Positions 26,287 through 36,021 are shown, numbered from the stretch's first letter. The stretch is 64,000 bases of DNA from Nitrospiria bacterium (GCA_919901555.1 CAKKPG010000022.1:1-64000); one strand, 5' to 3'. Numbers and translations: made by a program. Notes: generated by a model not told the origin, from the letters alone.

Positions 26287-27465
26287 ATGATTCGTTTTGC
26301 AAGGCTTCTCGTCATGCTGTCTTTATTGGTGCTCGCTGCCGCGTACACAGCGGCGGCGCAGGAAAGCAGGACCGTGGCTGCCGAGGGCGTGGCCATGGTG
26401 CAGCAGGGCGCCCTGGACATTGCCCGGGACGCAGCGGTGGAAGACGCCCAGAAAAGGGCGGTAGAACAGGCCATCGGGATCCTCATCGACTCCCAGACCC
26501 AGGTTGAGAACTATCAGGTCATCAGCGATAAGATCCTGTCGCAGACCAAAGGCTACATCAAGCGGTACAGCATCGCCGGCGAGGTGAACGAAGGCTCGCT
26601 CCTTCGGGTGCGCATCAATGCGGAAGTGGCGCTCGGGAAGCTGGGTGACGACCTCTCCGCCATCGGCATCCTCCTCGGCCAGATGCACAAGCCCCGGACC
26701 ATGATCATGATCGCGGAGCAGAACATCGGGCAAGAGCTCTACGCCTGGTGGTGGGGCGCCCATGGACAGCAGACGGACCTGAGCGTGGTGGAAAACACCA
26801 TCATCGACAAATTCACCGAAAAGGGCTTTGAATTCGTGGACCACCAGGTGGCCGCCAAAGAGATAAAAGTGACGGCAGGCTATAAAGTCCAGGACCTTAC
26901 CGCGGACCAGGCCCGGACCCTCGGCAACCAGGCTGACGCCGAAGTGGTGATCGTGGGCAAGGCGATTGCCAAACTCCAGGGAGAGATCGGGGGCGGCATG
27001 AAATCAGCCCAGGCCGATCTGTCCGCCAGGGCGGTCCGAACCGACACCGGCCAGGTCATTGCGTCCGCTTCGACCCACGGTGCGGCGGTGCATATCAGCG
27101 AAATGACCGCGGGAAATGAAGCGCTCAAGAAGGCCGCGGCCGAAGCGGCGGACCAGATGCTGACCAAGATCCTTGCCGTCTACTCCAAGGAGGTCGGCGG
27201 CACCCGTTCAATCGCCATCACGGTGAACGGGCTGACCAAGACCCAGTTCGTGAAGTTCAAGGACGTTCTCCGGAACCAGGTGCGCGGGATCAAAGACCTC
27301 CACGAGCGCAGCTTCGCCGGCGCCACGGCAAAGATCGCCGTTGACTCCAAGAGCAGCGCCCAGGTGTTGTCCGACGAGCTGACCATGAGGAACTTCGGCA
27401 CCTTCGCCGTCGAAGTCACCGGCTCGACCGCCAATTCTCTCGAGCTTAAAGTCGTTCCCAAGTAA
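26287..27465 (+). CDS. Secreted FlgT-N/LPP20-like domain protein
   Basis: Signal peptide MIRFARLLVMLSLLVLAAAYTAAA; TVAAEGVAMVQQGALDIARDAAVEDAQKRAVEQAIG; RBS CCAGGAGGTGG. Confidence 0.65.
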   Translation: MIRFARLLVMLSLLVLAAAYTAAAQESRTVAAEGVAMVQQGALDIARDAAVEDAQKRAVEQAIGILIDSQTQVENYQVISDKILSQTKGYIKRYSIAGEVNEGSLLRVRINAEVALGKLGDDLSAIGILLGQMHKPRTMIMIAEQNIGQELYAWWWGAHGQQTDLSVVENTIIDKFTEKGFEFVDHQVAAKEIKVTAGYKVQDLTADQARTLGNQADAEVVIVGKAIAKLQGEIGGGMKSAQADLSARAVRTDTGQVIASASTHGAAVHISEMTAGNEALKKAAAEAADQMLTKILAVYSKEVGGTRSIAITVNGLTKTQFVKFKDVLRNQVRGIKDLHERSFAGATAKIAVDSKSSAQVLSDELTMRNFGTFAVEVTGSTANSLELKVVPK

Positions 27466-27478
27466 TCCCCTCATTGCC

Positions 27479-27510
27479 GTCCCTGCCCCTCGATGACGAG
27501 GGGCAGGGAC
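27479..27510 (+). terminator. Strong hairpin downstream of the plus-strand gene
   Basis: GTCCCTGCCCCTCG ATGA CGAGGGGCAGGGAC, perfect 14-bp stem 14 bp after the stop; T run weak. Confidence 0.65.
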
Positions 27511-27577
27511 ACCCTCTTGTCTTGGATGATTCCGGCATGGCTCTGGCCCGGGCGGGTGCGGAAGATCATCTTTTGAG

Positions 27578-27609
27578 GCAACTGCTCAGGTCAGCCGCTG
27601 AGCAGTTAC
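27578..27609. mobile_element. Minimal (32 bp) copy of TIR family A
   Basis: GCAACTGCTCAGGTC/GCTGAGCAGTTAC termini; abutted by direct repeats CTTTTGAG (27570-27577 and 27610-27617). Confidence 0.7.
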
Positions 27610-30335
27610 CTTTTGAGATATATCTTCTGGTCCGGGAAAATCAGGTCAGGGTTCGCTATTTTATTGTCCCGCGCCACCCGTGGATAATTGAAAGGGTTCC
27701 CGGTGAACCGTTTGGATATGGCCCAGAGCGTGTCGCCCTTTTTCACGATATACAAATCGGCATCCAGAGGCATTTCCGGCGGAACGGTCAGCGTGAGGGG
27801 CTCCGGCGGAGCAGCGGGCGCCGGTTTCTGCTTTGGCGCCTTCGGCTCGGCAACCGGTTTTTTCTCCGCGGCAGCGGTCTCAACAGGTTTACTTTTCCCG
27901 GCATCTTCCCTGCTCGATTTTATACCGATGCTTAATAGATACAGGACGACAAGTACCACGGCGGCGATCCCGGCATATTTCAGCCAGTTCCTGCCCTCTT
28001 TCTCCGCAATGGATTCAGGATAACCTTGCCGGCGCTCTGCGGGCTTCGGTGCGTATTCCTTCCGTTCCTCGCGAGGAGCAGCCTCCTCCAATGATTCCGC
28101 CGCCTCTTCGGACCCCGTTGCTCGTGACTCGTAAGCGCCTTGAAGCGCCGGATGCTCCTGTTCTTCCGGCCCCTCTTCAGCGGCACTCGCGTCGTGTCCG
28201 GAATCACCCGGGACTTCCGGTTCCGGTGACGGACCTGCCGGCTCCTGCTCTTCCTTCTCTGCTGTTCGGAAAATTGTGGGCTCCTCAGGCTTGCTGATCT
28301 CTGTTTCTTGTGAAGTTTCCTGAACAGCCTCCGGCCGCAGCTCTTCCGTCTGTTGCCGCTCCTCAGTGGATTCCCGGAATACCGCAGGTTCTTCCGTCAT
28401 CACAGATTCTTCCGTCCGCGCGGGCTCTTCAGCCTCAAGAGGTTCAGCAGGTTTCAGCTCTTCCGGGACAACGGGTTCACGATGTTCCGCTGCCGTCGGG
28501 ACAACGTCCTCTGATGATGTGACTTCAGGCTGAGGCTCGATTACCGCTTCCGGCTCAGGCGCTGCTTCGGACGTTGATATGCTCTCCGGTGGAGGAGCGG
28601 AGACGTGGTCTGCATCCGGATCCCTATGCACATCGAGCATTTGAACATCCGCAGGCAGCGTACCGAACTGAACCGTTGCTTCCGGTTCAGATAGCGCAGC
28701 CGCAGGTTTTTCAAAGCTTCCGGCTTCTTCGAGAGTTTTCTGGATCTCTTCGGCCTTTTTCCCGGCATCCACGGACGCCGCGTCCAGGGAAGCCGGAGAA
28801 GCCGTTGCTTCAACGGCCTCCTGCTGCGGAACGGCTATGGGCTGTCCCTCCCCTTCGGCCATTTCAGGCGCGGCCTCCGGCTCGATGAGCGAAGGAACGA
28901 GCTCCGACGGGGCTGCTTCCATCTCCTTCGAAATGGCCCTCAGGAATCCCTTGACGAGGGCCCTGTCGAAATGCACGGCAAGGGCTTCCACGTTCAAAAT
29001 AAGCCGCACTGAACTCGCTTCGGGATAGCACCCGTACACAACGTGATGGGGCAGCACAATGGGTACGCCGCGCTGCGCCTCCAACCCCACCCGGCGCGGC
29101 CCGTAAATGGCCTCGGTAATGACCAGGGCGCGAAAGTCGCCGTTCTTCACGAGAAGCATGCGCCACTCCGGCGTCACCAGGGACCTTCTGCCGAAGACCA
29201 TGGCAAGATCAAGCACGGGCAGCAGCTCCCCCTCATGCTCGGTCACACCGGCCACAATGGGCTGCACGTTCGGCACCCGGCGGTAGGGCTTGAAGTCGAG
29301 CGTATCCTGCACTTCCGACCGCGGAAGGGCATGGCGCGCCCCAAGGAGGGAAAACTCCGTCACCTCCACCTCTTCACTGCCGAAGAGGGAAAAGAACCGG
29401 GAGTCGGGAGAATACCGCTCCGGCAAGGGCTTATCGTCCTTGTCGCCGGGCTGCGCGGACAACAGCGCTCCCAGGTCAACAAGGGGCAGGATCTCTCCGT
29501 GACGCACGGCAGCAACGCGCATCCAGCGCGACAGGGCTATGGGAGGAAGCGGCTTGAGATGGAAATCCTTGCTGAAAAGGGCGCCCTGGTCGGCGTCGAT
29601 GAGGAACCCGAAGCCCGCGCCCCCGATCTCCGCCGGAAGCATACGGGTCACCGTCCCCTGCTGCGGCAGCTTCATGGTCTGCGCCAGATGGATGACGGGT
29701 ATCACCGTTCCCCGGTGAAAGGCGATGCCGCGCACATACTGGGGGATGAGGGCAAGGCCCGACACCCTGCCGGGCTTCACCGAGTCTTTTTCAATTCCCG
29801 CCGCCGCTGCGGCAAAGGGTTCGCCGCCGCTTTCAAAAACCCTGATGGCGTTTATGGACGAGACATCCAGGCGCCGTGGAGCCGATACGAGAAATTCCGC
29901 CATGGGCGGCTCACGGTCGGCCTTCTGCACCCGGGTATAGAGAAGGGAAATATTGATCACCGGAATGAGATGGGAAGCATGGACGACGCAGGTATCCAGA
30001 ACGGGCGTTTTCAGGTATCCGGGCATGGGATAGACGGCGTCATCAGGAACGGTGACAGGGGCGATGTCACCGGCTACGACGAAGCCCGTGATCGTTTCCT
30101 GCTCCGACATGATCAGGATATGGCCTTTCATCTGCCGGGACATGGGCGCAAGGCCGATGCAGACCGAGAGGTCCGCCAGGGTCGCCGTGCGGCCGTCAAG
30201 GATCGACATGCCGGCAATACACGTGGGAGACAGGGGCAGGCGATGAATGGTCTGGACGTCCTTAACGGACAGAACATCGTCTTTCCAGACGCCGTAGTTC
30301 ATGCCGCCCAGGTTGAGCAGCAGCAATTCTCTCAT
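27606..30335 (-). CDS. Triple CheW-like / Glu-Pro-rich linker / TM / C-terminal LysM protein
   Basis: Three CheW-like units (about aa 1-470), acidic linker, TM WLKYAGIAAVVLVVLYLLSIGI, LysM LYIVKKGDTLWAISKRFTGNPFNYPRVARDNKIANPDLIFPDQKIYL. Confidence 0.8.
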   Translation of the reverse strand: MRELLLLNLGGMNYGVWKDDVLSVKDVQTIHRLPLSPTCIAGMSILDGRTATLADLSVCIGLAPMSRQMKGHILIMSEQETITGFVVAGDIAPVTVPDDAVYPMPGYLKTPVLDTCVVHASHLIPVINISLLYTRVQKADREPPMAEFLVSAPRRLDVSSINAIRVFESGGEPFAAAAAGIEKDSVKPGRVSGLALIPQYVRGIAFHRGTVIPVIHLAQTMKLPQQGTVTRMLPAEIGGAGFGFLIDADQGALFSKDFHLKPLPPIALSRWMRVAAVRHGEILPLVDLGALLSAQPGDKDDKPLPERYSPDSRFFSLFGSEEVEVTEFSLLGARHALPRSEVQDTLDFKPYRRVPNVQPIVAGVTEHEGELLPVLDLAMVFGRRSLVTPEWRMLLVKNGDFRALVITEAIYGPRRVGLEAQRGVPIVLPHHVVYGCYPEASSVRLILNVEALAVHFDRALVKGFLRAISKEMEAAPSELVPSLIEPEAAPEMAEGEGQPIAVPQQEAVEATASPASLDAASVDAGKKAEEIQKTLEEAGSFEKPAAALSEPEATVQFGTLPADVQMLDVHRDPDADHVSAPPPESISTSEAAPEPEAVIEPQPEVTSSEDVVPTAAEHREPVVPEELKPAEPLEAEEPARTEESVMTEEPAVFRESTEERQQTEELRPEAVQETSQETEISKPEEPTIFRTAEKEEQEPAGPSPEPEVPGDSGHDASAAEEGPEEQEHPALQGAYESRATGSEEAAESLEEAAPREERKEYAPKPAERRQGYPESIAEKEGRNWLKYAGIAAVVLVVLYLLSIGIKSSREDAGKSKPVETAAAEKKPVAEPKAPKQKPAPAAPPEPLTLTVPPEMPLDADLYIVKKGDTLWAISKRFTGNPFNYPRVARDNKIANPDLIFPDQKIYLKR

Positions 30336-30467
30336 AGAGCTATATTGTGAGTCCTCATTCGGATTTTGTCAAGGGAAGCGCGCTCATAAAATTTTCGACG
30401 AACAGCGTCCCGTGCGTCGGTTTTTCCCTTTTTTCTTCGTTCTTCCCTCGTCCGCGACGGTCCTTCC

Positions 30468-31367
30468 TCACCCCACACCCACCATTCGCTTTGCGGAAAT
30501 GACGGTGTTCTTGAGCAGGATCGCTATGGTAACGGGTCCTACGCCTGTCGGCACGGGCGTAATGAGCGACGCCTTTTTTGAGACTGGTTCGAAATCGACG
30601 TCACCCACGGTCACGCCGTTGGGCAGCACGTTGATCCCGATGTCCACCACCACCGCCCCCTCTTTCACCATATCAGCCTTGATCAGCCCCGGCCGGCCCG
30701 TGGCCGTGCAAAGGATGTCGGCCTGCACCGTCTCGGCTCTGAGATCCGCCGTTTCGCGGTGGCAGACCGTGACCGTGGCTTCCCGGACCAGGAGCATCAT
30801 CGCCAGGGGTTTTCCTACTGCCAGGCTCTTGCCCACGACGACCGCCTTCTTGCCGCGGGGATCGATGCCGTAGTGTTCGAGCAGCCGCATCACCCCGTAG
30901 GGTGTGCACGGAAGGAACGTGGAGCGGACTGAGAAGGTATTGCCCGGCGCGAAAAGCTGGACCGTCGATTCGTCGGCCGAAAGTCTGCCGACGGATATGG
31001 CTCCCAGGCCGTCTACGTCCTTCTCGGGCGCAATGGCGTTCACGACCTTTCTGGTATCGATATGCTTCGGCAGCGGCATGAACATGAGGATGCCGTTCAC
31101 CCGTTCATCGTTGTTCAGGGTCTTGATCAGGTTCAGGAGCTCGTTCAGGGTCACCGCGGGCGGCATGGCGTGGTTGAAAATATCGATCCCGGCACGAACC
31201 GCGGCGTTCTGGATGGCCTGATAGTACATATAGGAGGACCGGTCCTCACCGACGAGCACCAGCGCCAAACCGGCCCTGATGCCGTGCTTCGCCAGCCGCT
31301 CGGTTTCGTCCTTGACCGCTGCTATGATTGTCGAGGCCAGCTCGCGGCCGTTCATGAGTTTCTTCAT
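30468..31367 (-). CDS. folD: Methylenetetrahydrofolate dehydrogenase/cyclohydrolase
   Basis: VGEDRSSYMYYQAI, KDVDGLG, VVGKSLAVGKPLAMMLL, VVDIGIN. Confidence 0.94.
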   Translation of the reverse strand: MKKLMNGRELASTIIAAVKDETERLAKHGIRAGLALVLVGEDRSSYMYYQAIQNAAVRAGIDIFNHAMPPAVTLNELLNLIKTLNNDERVNGILMFMPLPKHIDTRKVVNAIAPEKDVDGLGAISVGRLSADESTVQLFAPGNTFSVRSTFLPCTPYGVMRLLEHYGIDPRGKKAVVVGKSLAVGKPLAMMLLVREATVTVCHRETADLRAETVQADILCTATGRPGLIKADMVKEGAVVVDIGINVLPNGVTVGDVDFEPVSKKASLITPVPTGVGPVTIAILLKNTVISAKRMVGVG

Positions 31368-31430
31368 CGTACCATTCCCTCAACGCAATAGTGTGGTTTC
31401 GGCGCGATCTCCCGCGGTCTTCAGGTGCCT

Positions 31431-33032
31431 TCAGAAACCCCTGTCTTTTCTCAGCGTCTCAGTGAACTCCTGCACCCGGTGTTGCCGTTCCTCCTTGCTC
31501 CACCGCAGTTCTTTTCCGGCGATCTCCGCGATCATTGCTGCGGAGGACTCGCCGCGGGACGCGGTGATGCCCAGGTGCATTCGCCGGAGGACGATGTCGG
31601 AAAGGGTCTTTGCTCCTTCTTCGATCACGCTGTACGCCACCTGGGCGTACAGGTCTCTGCTCTCCGGAGAGATCGCCTTTCCCAGGCGCGGCTCCTGCTG
31701 CGCCATGTCCAGGACCCTCTCGGCACGGGAACCATAACAGCGGACCAGGTGGCCCACCGTTTCGGCGTCCATATGATATCGCGCTGAAAGCTCGGGCACA
31801 GCTTCCCGCATATAGGCGTCATAGCTCAGCGGCAACCCGCCGGGGAACGGTTTTTTGTCCGAGCTGCAGAATGTCCTGACTCCCAGCGCCTTACACGCCG
31901 CATCAACGGTATCCTTTGCCATATTTCGATAGGTCGTGTACTTTCCTCCGGCGATGGTGATGATCCTGCCCGTTCTGCCTTCTCTGATCACGCGGTGCTT
32001 GCGGGAAATCCTGCTTTCCCGCGCTCCCGAGAAGGCCAGCGGCCGTATGCCGGCATAGGTATAGAGGATCGCCTCTTTCGTAAGGTTCAGCCTGGGCAGG
32101 ATGCGCCTGCTTTCCGAGAGCAGGTAATTCACGTCGTCCCGGTCGGCGTGTACCTCGTCCAGGTCGCCGTCGTACTTTGTGTCCGTGGTCCCGATGAGGG
32201 AATAGGCGCTCAGGGGGATAATGAAGAACATCCGTCCGTCCCGGGAGGTTACGAACAGCGCCTGATCGGAGAGCTTCGGAAGAACCAGGTGGATGCCCTT
32301 TGTGGGATAAATGATCTTTTTTTGATCAATGCCGCCCATGGCTCTCACGCCGTCGACCCAGGGGCCCGCGGCATTAATAAGGACTTTTGAGCGGAACCGA
32401 AGCCTCTCCCCGGTGAGCACGTTCCTGGCCGAGACCGACACGACGGAGTTCTTCTCCTCTATCTTCTCCACCCGGTGATAATTGAGCACCGTCGCTCCCG
32501 CCTCGCGCGCCGAGACGATATTTTCTATCACAAGGCGTTCAGGCAGAAGGATCTGGTGGTCATAGAACAGGGCGCTTCCTTTGAGCCCATCGGCATTCAG
32601 GCGTGGTTCGAATGCGAGTGTCTTCTCCCTGCCCGACGTGAAGTAGTGCGGAATATCTTTTTCGTGGGACAGGATGTCGTAGAGATGGATCCCGGCAGAG
32701 ATCACCAGCCTCCCATGAGGGTCGTGCCGGTAAATGGGGATCAAAATCGGCATGGGATGGATGAGGTAGGGCGCGAGTCTGCGCAGAATGGCGCGTTCCC
32801 TGAGGGACTCGGCCACGAGGTCCATCTCAAAATTAGCGAGATACCGGAGGCCGCCGTGGATGAGCCGGGTGGACTTGGAACTTACGCCCGATGAGAAGTC
32901 CGCCTTTTCGAGAAGGAGGGTCGAGAGCCCGCGGAGCGCGGCATCACGGGCGACGCCGGCCCCGGTGATGCCCCCGCCCACAACGGTGAGGTCGAACACC
33001 TGATCACGACTGTTTTCCCCTGTGGTGGACAT
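31431..33032 (-). CDS. glpD: Glycerol-3-phosphate dehydrogenase, FAD-dependent
   Basis: DLTVVGGGITGAGVARDAALRGL; SSKSTRLIHGGLRYL; GGKYTTYRNMA. Confidence 0.93.
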   Translation of the reverse strand: MSTTGENSRDQVFDLTVVGGGITGAGVARDAALRGLSTLLLEKADFSSGVSSKSTRLIHGGLRYLANFEMDLVAESLRERAILRRLAPYLIHPMPILIPIYRHDPHGRLVISAGIHLYDILSHEKDIPHYFTSGREKTLAFEPRLNADGLKGSALFYDHQILLPERLVIENIVSAREAGATVLNYHRVEKIEEKNSVVSVSARNVLTGERLRFRSKVLINAAGPWVDGVRAMGGIDQKKIIYPTKGIHLVLPKLSDQALFVTSRDGRMFFIIPLSAYSLIGTTDTKYDGDLDEVHADRDDVNYLLSESRRILPRLNLTKEAILYTYAGIRPLAFSGARESRISRKHRVIREGRTGRIITIAGGKYTTYRNMAKDTVDAACKALGVRTFCSSDKKPFPGGLPLSYDAYMREAVPELSARYHMDAETVGHLVRCYGSRAERVLDMAQQEPRLGKAISPESRDLYAQVAYSVIEEGAKTLSDIVLRRMHLGITASRGESSAAMIAEIAGKELRWSKEERQHRVQEFTETLRKDRGF

Positions 33033-33081
33033 GGTGCGCTCTCCGCTGCAGCAATAGGATCAGGATGTTCCCTATGAAAGC

Positions 33082-33247
33082 GTCACTACTCAGGGCTTAA
33101 AAAAGACCATACAAGAGAGGGACTATTCATGCAAAGGCGCAAAGGTCGCAAAGAAAATCTAATCGTTCGTTCTTAAAAAACCCTTTGCGTACTTTGCGTC
33201 TTTGCGCGAGAAGCCTTTGTTTCGTCTTTTTTGACCTGAGCAGTTAC
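33082..33247. mobile_element. Family A TIR element (about 166 bp)
   Basis: GTCACTACTCAGGGC ... GACCTGAGCAGTTAC; flanks ATGAAAGC/ATGAAATC. Confidence 0.6.
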
Positions 33248-33376
33248 ATGAAATCATGGTATGGCGAACGGCCGGGCGCTTGCCCCGTTCCCGGTCTTTC
33301 GCGGCGGCGCTCGGAAAAAGATCGTGTCCCTCGGGAGCACGCCCCCCTGCCGGTCCGGCCCGTTGTTGTGCGGCAG

Positions 33377-34072
33377 TTAACTTCGGCTTCCCAGAAGGTT
33401 CTTGAGCAGGACCGGTTTATTGGTATAGATGCCGTCCACACCCGAGGCGGCAAGCTTTCTCATGTCCTCTTCTTCGTCCACGGTCCATACATACACTTTT
33501 ATCTTCTTTGCACGGCAGGCCGCGATCAACTCCTCGTTCACGGCCTTTTTTTTCACGCTGACGATGTTGTAGCCCTTGGCCTTGTATCCATTCAGCTCCT
33601 GAGGCGTAAGCTCCTCGAATATCTGGGCCGTATGGGCGCTCGGCATGATCCGGCGAACTTCCGTGACCTCCCGCTCTTTGAAGGAGGAAACGAGAACCGG
33701 ACCTTTGTATCCCGAGCCGAGGATGTGGGCCGCGCAGAGCCCTCCCGCGCCGTCGCTTTTGATTTCGAAGTTCAGGACCGTCTTGCCGGCAACCTCCTTC
33801 AGAACATCCGCGAGCGTGGGGATGGGCTCGCCGTTCTTGAGCCGTACGAGCGCAATTTCTTCGGCCGTCGACTGTTCGATGTCGATGGGGGCATCGGCGG
33901 TCCTGCCCGTGTCCTTGTCGTGCATGACGTAGAGCCGGTTGTCCCGGCTCTTCCGGATGTCGACCTCGATCATATCGACGGGAACGGCCAGGGCGAGGCG
34001 TACCGCCTCCAGGGAATTTTCGAGGGCGCGGGAAGAGTCGCCGCGATGGGCAATGGCTATGATCTTTCGCAT
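33377..34072 (-). CDS. Glycerophosphodiester phosphodiesterase
   Basis: IAIAHRGDSSRALENSLEAVRLAL, DMIEVDIRKSRDNRLYVMHD. Confidence 0.92.
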   Translation of the reverse strand: MRKIIAIAHRGDSSRALENSLEAVRLALAVPVDMIEVDIRKSRDNRLYVMHDKDTGRTADAPIDIEQSTAEEIALVRLKNGEPIPTLADVLKEVAGKTVLNFEIKSDGAGGLCAAHILGSGYKGPVLVSSFKEREVTEVRRIMPSAHTAQIFEELTPQELNGYKAKGYNIVSVKKKAVNEELIAACRAKKIKVYVWTVDEEEDMRKLAASGVDGIYTNKPVLLKNLLGSRS

Positions 34073-34415
34073 TGTCTAATTATACCCAAATTTATAAAAA
34101 CCGCAACCAGGGGACATGAGAAAAGCGTTCCGCACAGCCGCTCCGACGCATGATGAAGAAGTGAAAGGGCCCGTTGAAATCGTCACCAACAGGTCGTGAG
34201 AGAGATTCAGTATCGACGGGGAAAGCCGAAAGCGGTCGCTCAGGACGTTCCGTAAAACCTGCATGAGCATAAGGGCCAACGCCCGGAGACAGCGGTTTAT
34301 AACGCCGACTCCGGGGATCACGTGCGCCGCCGCCGGAGTTGGCGGATTGTTCATCCGGCCCGGTGGTCTGCCGTGAATGCATCAGGCAAGGCGAGCAGCC
34401 GCGCGTTTTTGCCTG

Positions 34416-35384
34416 CTATTTCGCTCCGGTCACCTTCTCGACGATCCTGTCCTTGATGGTCTTGATGTGTTCAACCAGGGTTTTTGGCTGCAATTCCGTC
34501 GGATGCAGCCCGGCACGGTGGATGGCCGATCTGACGGCCATCAGCTTTTCGAGCCCGGCAATTTCCCCCTGCCTGAACAGCTCCCGGGGGTTGCTGAAGT
34601 CCGCCCAGTGACGCGCCCCCACGTCAGGGTGGATGATCACATCGGCTTCCTGGAGCAGGATATCGTTCAAATACACCCTCGTGACGGCGTCGGCGCGAAG
34701 AACGATATCAAGGCCGGAATGATCTTCGAATCTCCCCATCTCGCTCGCCACATCCACCGCGATCACCACGTCTGCCCCCATCTCCCGCGCGCAGCGGACC
34801 GGGACGCGCTCAACCCATCCTCCGTCAACGAGCAGCATGTCGTCGTCCTTCACCGGAGGAAAGATGCCCGGGAGAGCGCAGCTCGCACTGACCGCTTTCC
34901 GGAGCGATCCGCTGGTGTAGAACATCCGTTTTCCGTGCTGGATGTCCGTGGCCACGCAGCCGAAGGGGATCTTGGTCTGCTCGATGGAAATATCGGGTAT
35001 AAGCGGATAGATGAACTCTTCGTATTCCTGCTCCGATATGAACGCCGGTTTCGTCGCGGTAACGCCCCAGAAGTATCCCTTCCGGATCAAGTTTGCCATA
35101 TCGGAAAAAAAACCCCGGCGATTGTTGGTCGGCTGCTCCAGCCTGCGGATGAATTCGAGGCGTGTCTTGCGGGAACGGAAGCTCCTGAGGAACTGCTCCA
35201 CCCGTGTCGTCCAGTACGAGGCATCGGGATTGGAAGCGTACAGTCCGCCGATCAGCGCCCCGAGGCTCGTACCGGTTATCATGTCAATGGTGACCCTGGC
35301 GTCTTCGAGGACTTTGAGCACTCCGAGGTGGGCAAGCCCCCTCGCCGCCCCACCGCCCAGCGCCAAGCATACCTTCGGTTCCAT
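34416..35384 (-). CDS. Patatin-like phospholipase (RssA-type)
   Basis: LALGGGAARGLAHLGVL, GTSLGAL, VDGGWVERVPV. Confidence 0.9.
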   Translation of the reverse strand: MEPKVCLALGGGAARGLAHLGVLKVLEDARVTIDMITGTSLGALIGGLYASNPDASYWTTRVEQFLRSFRSRKTRLEFIRRLEQPTNNRRGFFSDMANLIRKGYFWGVTATKPAFISEQEYEEFIYPLIPDISIEQTKIPFGCVATDIQHGKRMFYTSGSLRKAVSASCALPGIFPPVKDDDMLLVDGGWVERVPVRCAREMGADVVIAVDVASEMGRFEDHSGLDIVLRADAVTRVYLNDILLQEADVIIHPDVGARHWADFSNPRELFRQGEIAGLEKLMAVRSAIHRAGLHPTELQPKTLVEHIKTIKDRIVEKVTGAK

Positions 35385-35483
35385 CTGCGCTCCTTGCGAG
35401 AGAAAAGTATCCAAAAGCCCCGAGGACTTATCTGCTATGATAGCATTAGAACTATGGAGTGTAAAGGATTTTCCTGAACCTGC

Positions 35484-35933
35484 CTAGGTTCTCTCAAACT
35501 TTCGGTACCGTATAATCGCGACATAAAACAGAGCATAGGAAACCGCCGCCCCCACGAGGCCCGCAACAAGTGTTCCGGCGACAAAGGGCCAGAGGTAGGG
35601 TCTGAGTACAAGGTACACGTTGCCCAGGGTGAGGTCATGCCAGGCAATCTCCGGAGCCGTTGCGCCGGCGCCGGTCAATTTTATGCCGAACCAGAGACAG
35701 AAGCCGTACAAGGGAACGATGGTCCAGGGGTTGTTGAGAAAGGATCCGGTGATGATCACCAGTTTGCTCAGGCGAAGCGCCCATGCCAGGAGCAGGCAGC
35801 TGATGAGATGCAGCCCGATGGTAGGGGTGAACGCAATAAACACGCCGAGAGAGAATGCGAGCGCAAGCTTGTGGGGAGGATCATCAAGCTGCAGAATGGA
35901 ACGGATGCGATCGCGAATATACCGGTATTTCAC
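35484..35933 (-). CDS. DUF2062-family membrane protein
   Basis: DPPHKLALAFSLGVFIAFTPTIGLH; NNPWTIVPLYGFCLWFG. Confidence 0.85.
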   Translation of the reverse strand: MKYRYIRDRIRSILQLDDPPHKLALAFSLGVFIAFTPTIGLHLISCLLLAWALRLSKLVIITGSFLNNPWTIVPLYGFCLWFGIKLTGAGATAPEIAWHDLTLGNVYLVLRPYLWPFVAGTLVAGLVGAAVSYALFYVAIIRYRKFERT

Positions 35934-36021
35934 GGAAAGTCCTCTGCTGGTTTATCACGAATTATGGCGCAACGCGTTGGGAGGCGGCAGCTTCGAAGCG
36001 ACAGGCTCACAGGAGCATGCC

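Noticed and set aside
34092-34382. 96-aa ORF between GDPD and patatin genes
   Set aside because: No domain, low-complexity arginine/proline-rich translation, competing overlapping frames; not supported as a gene.
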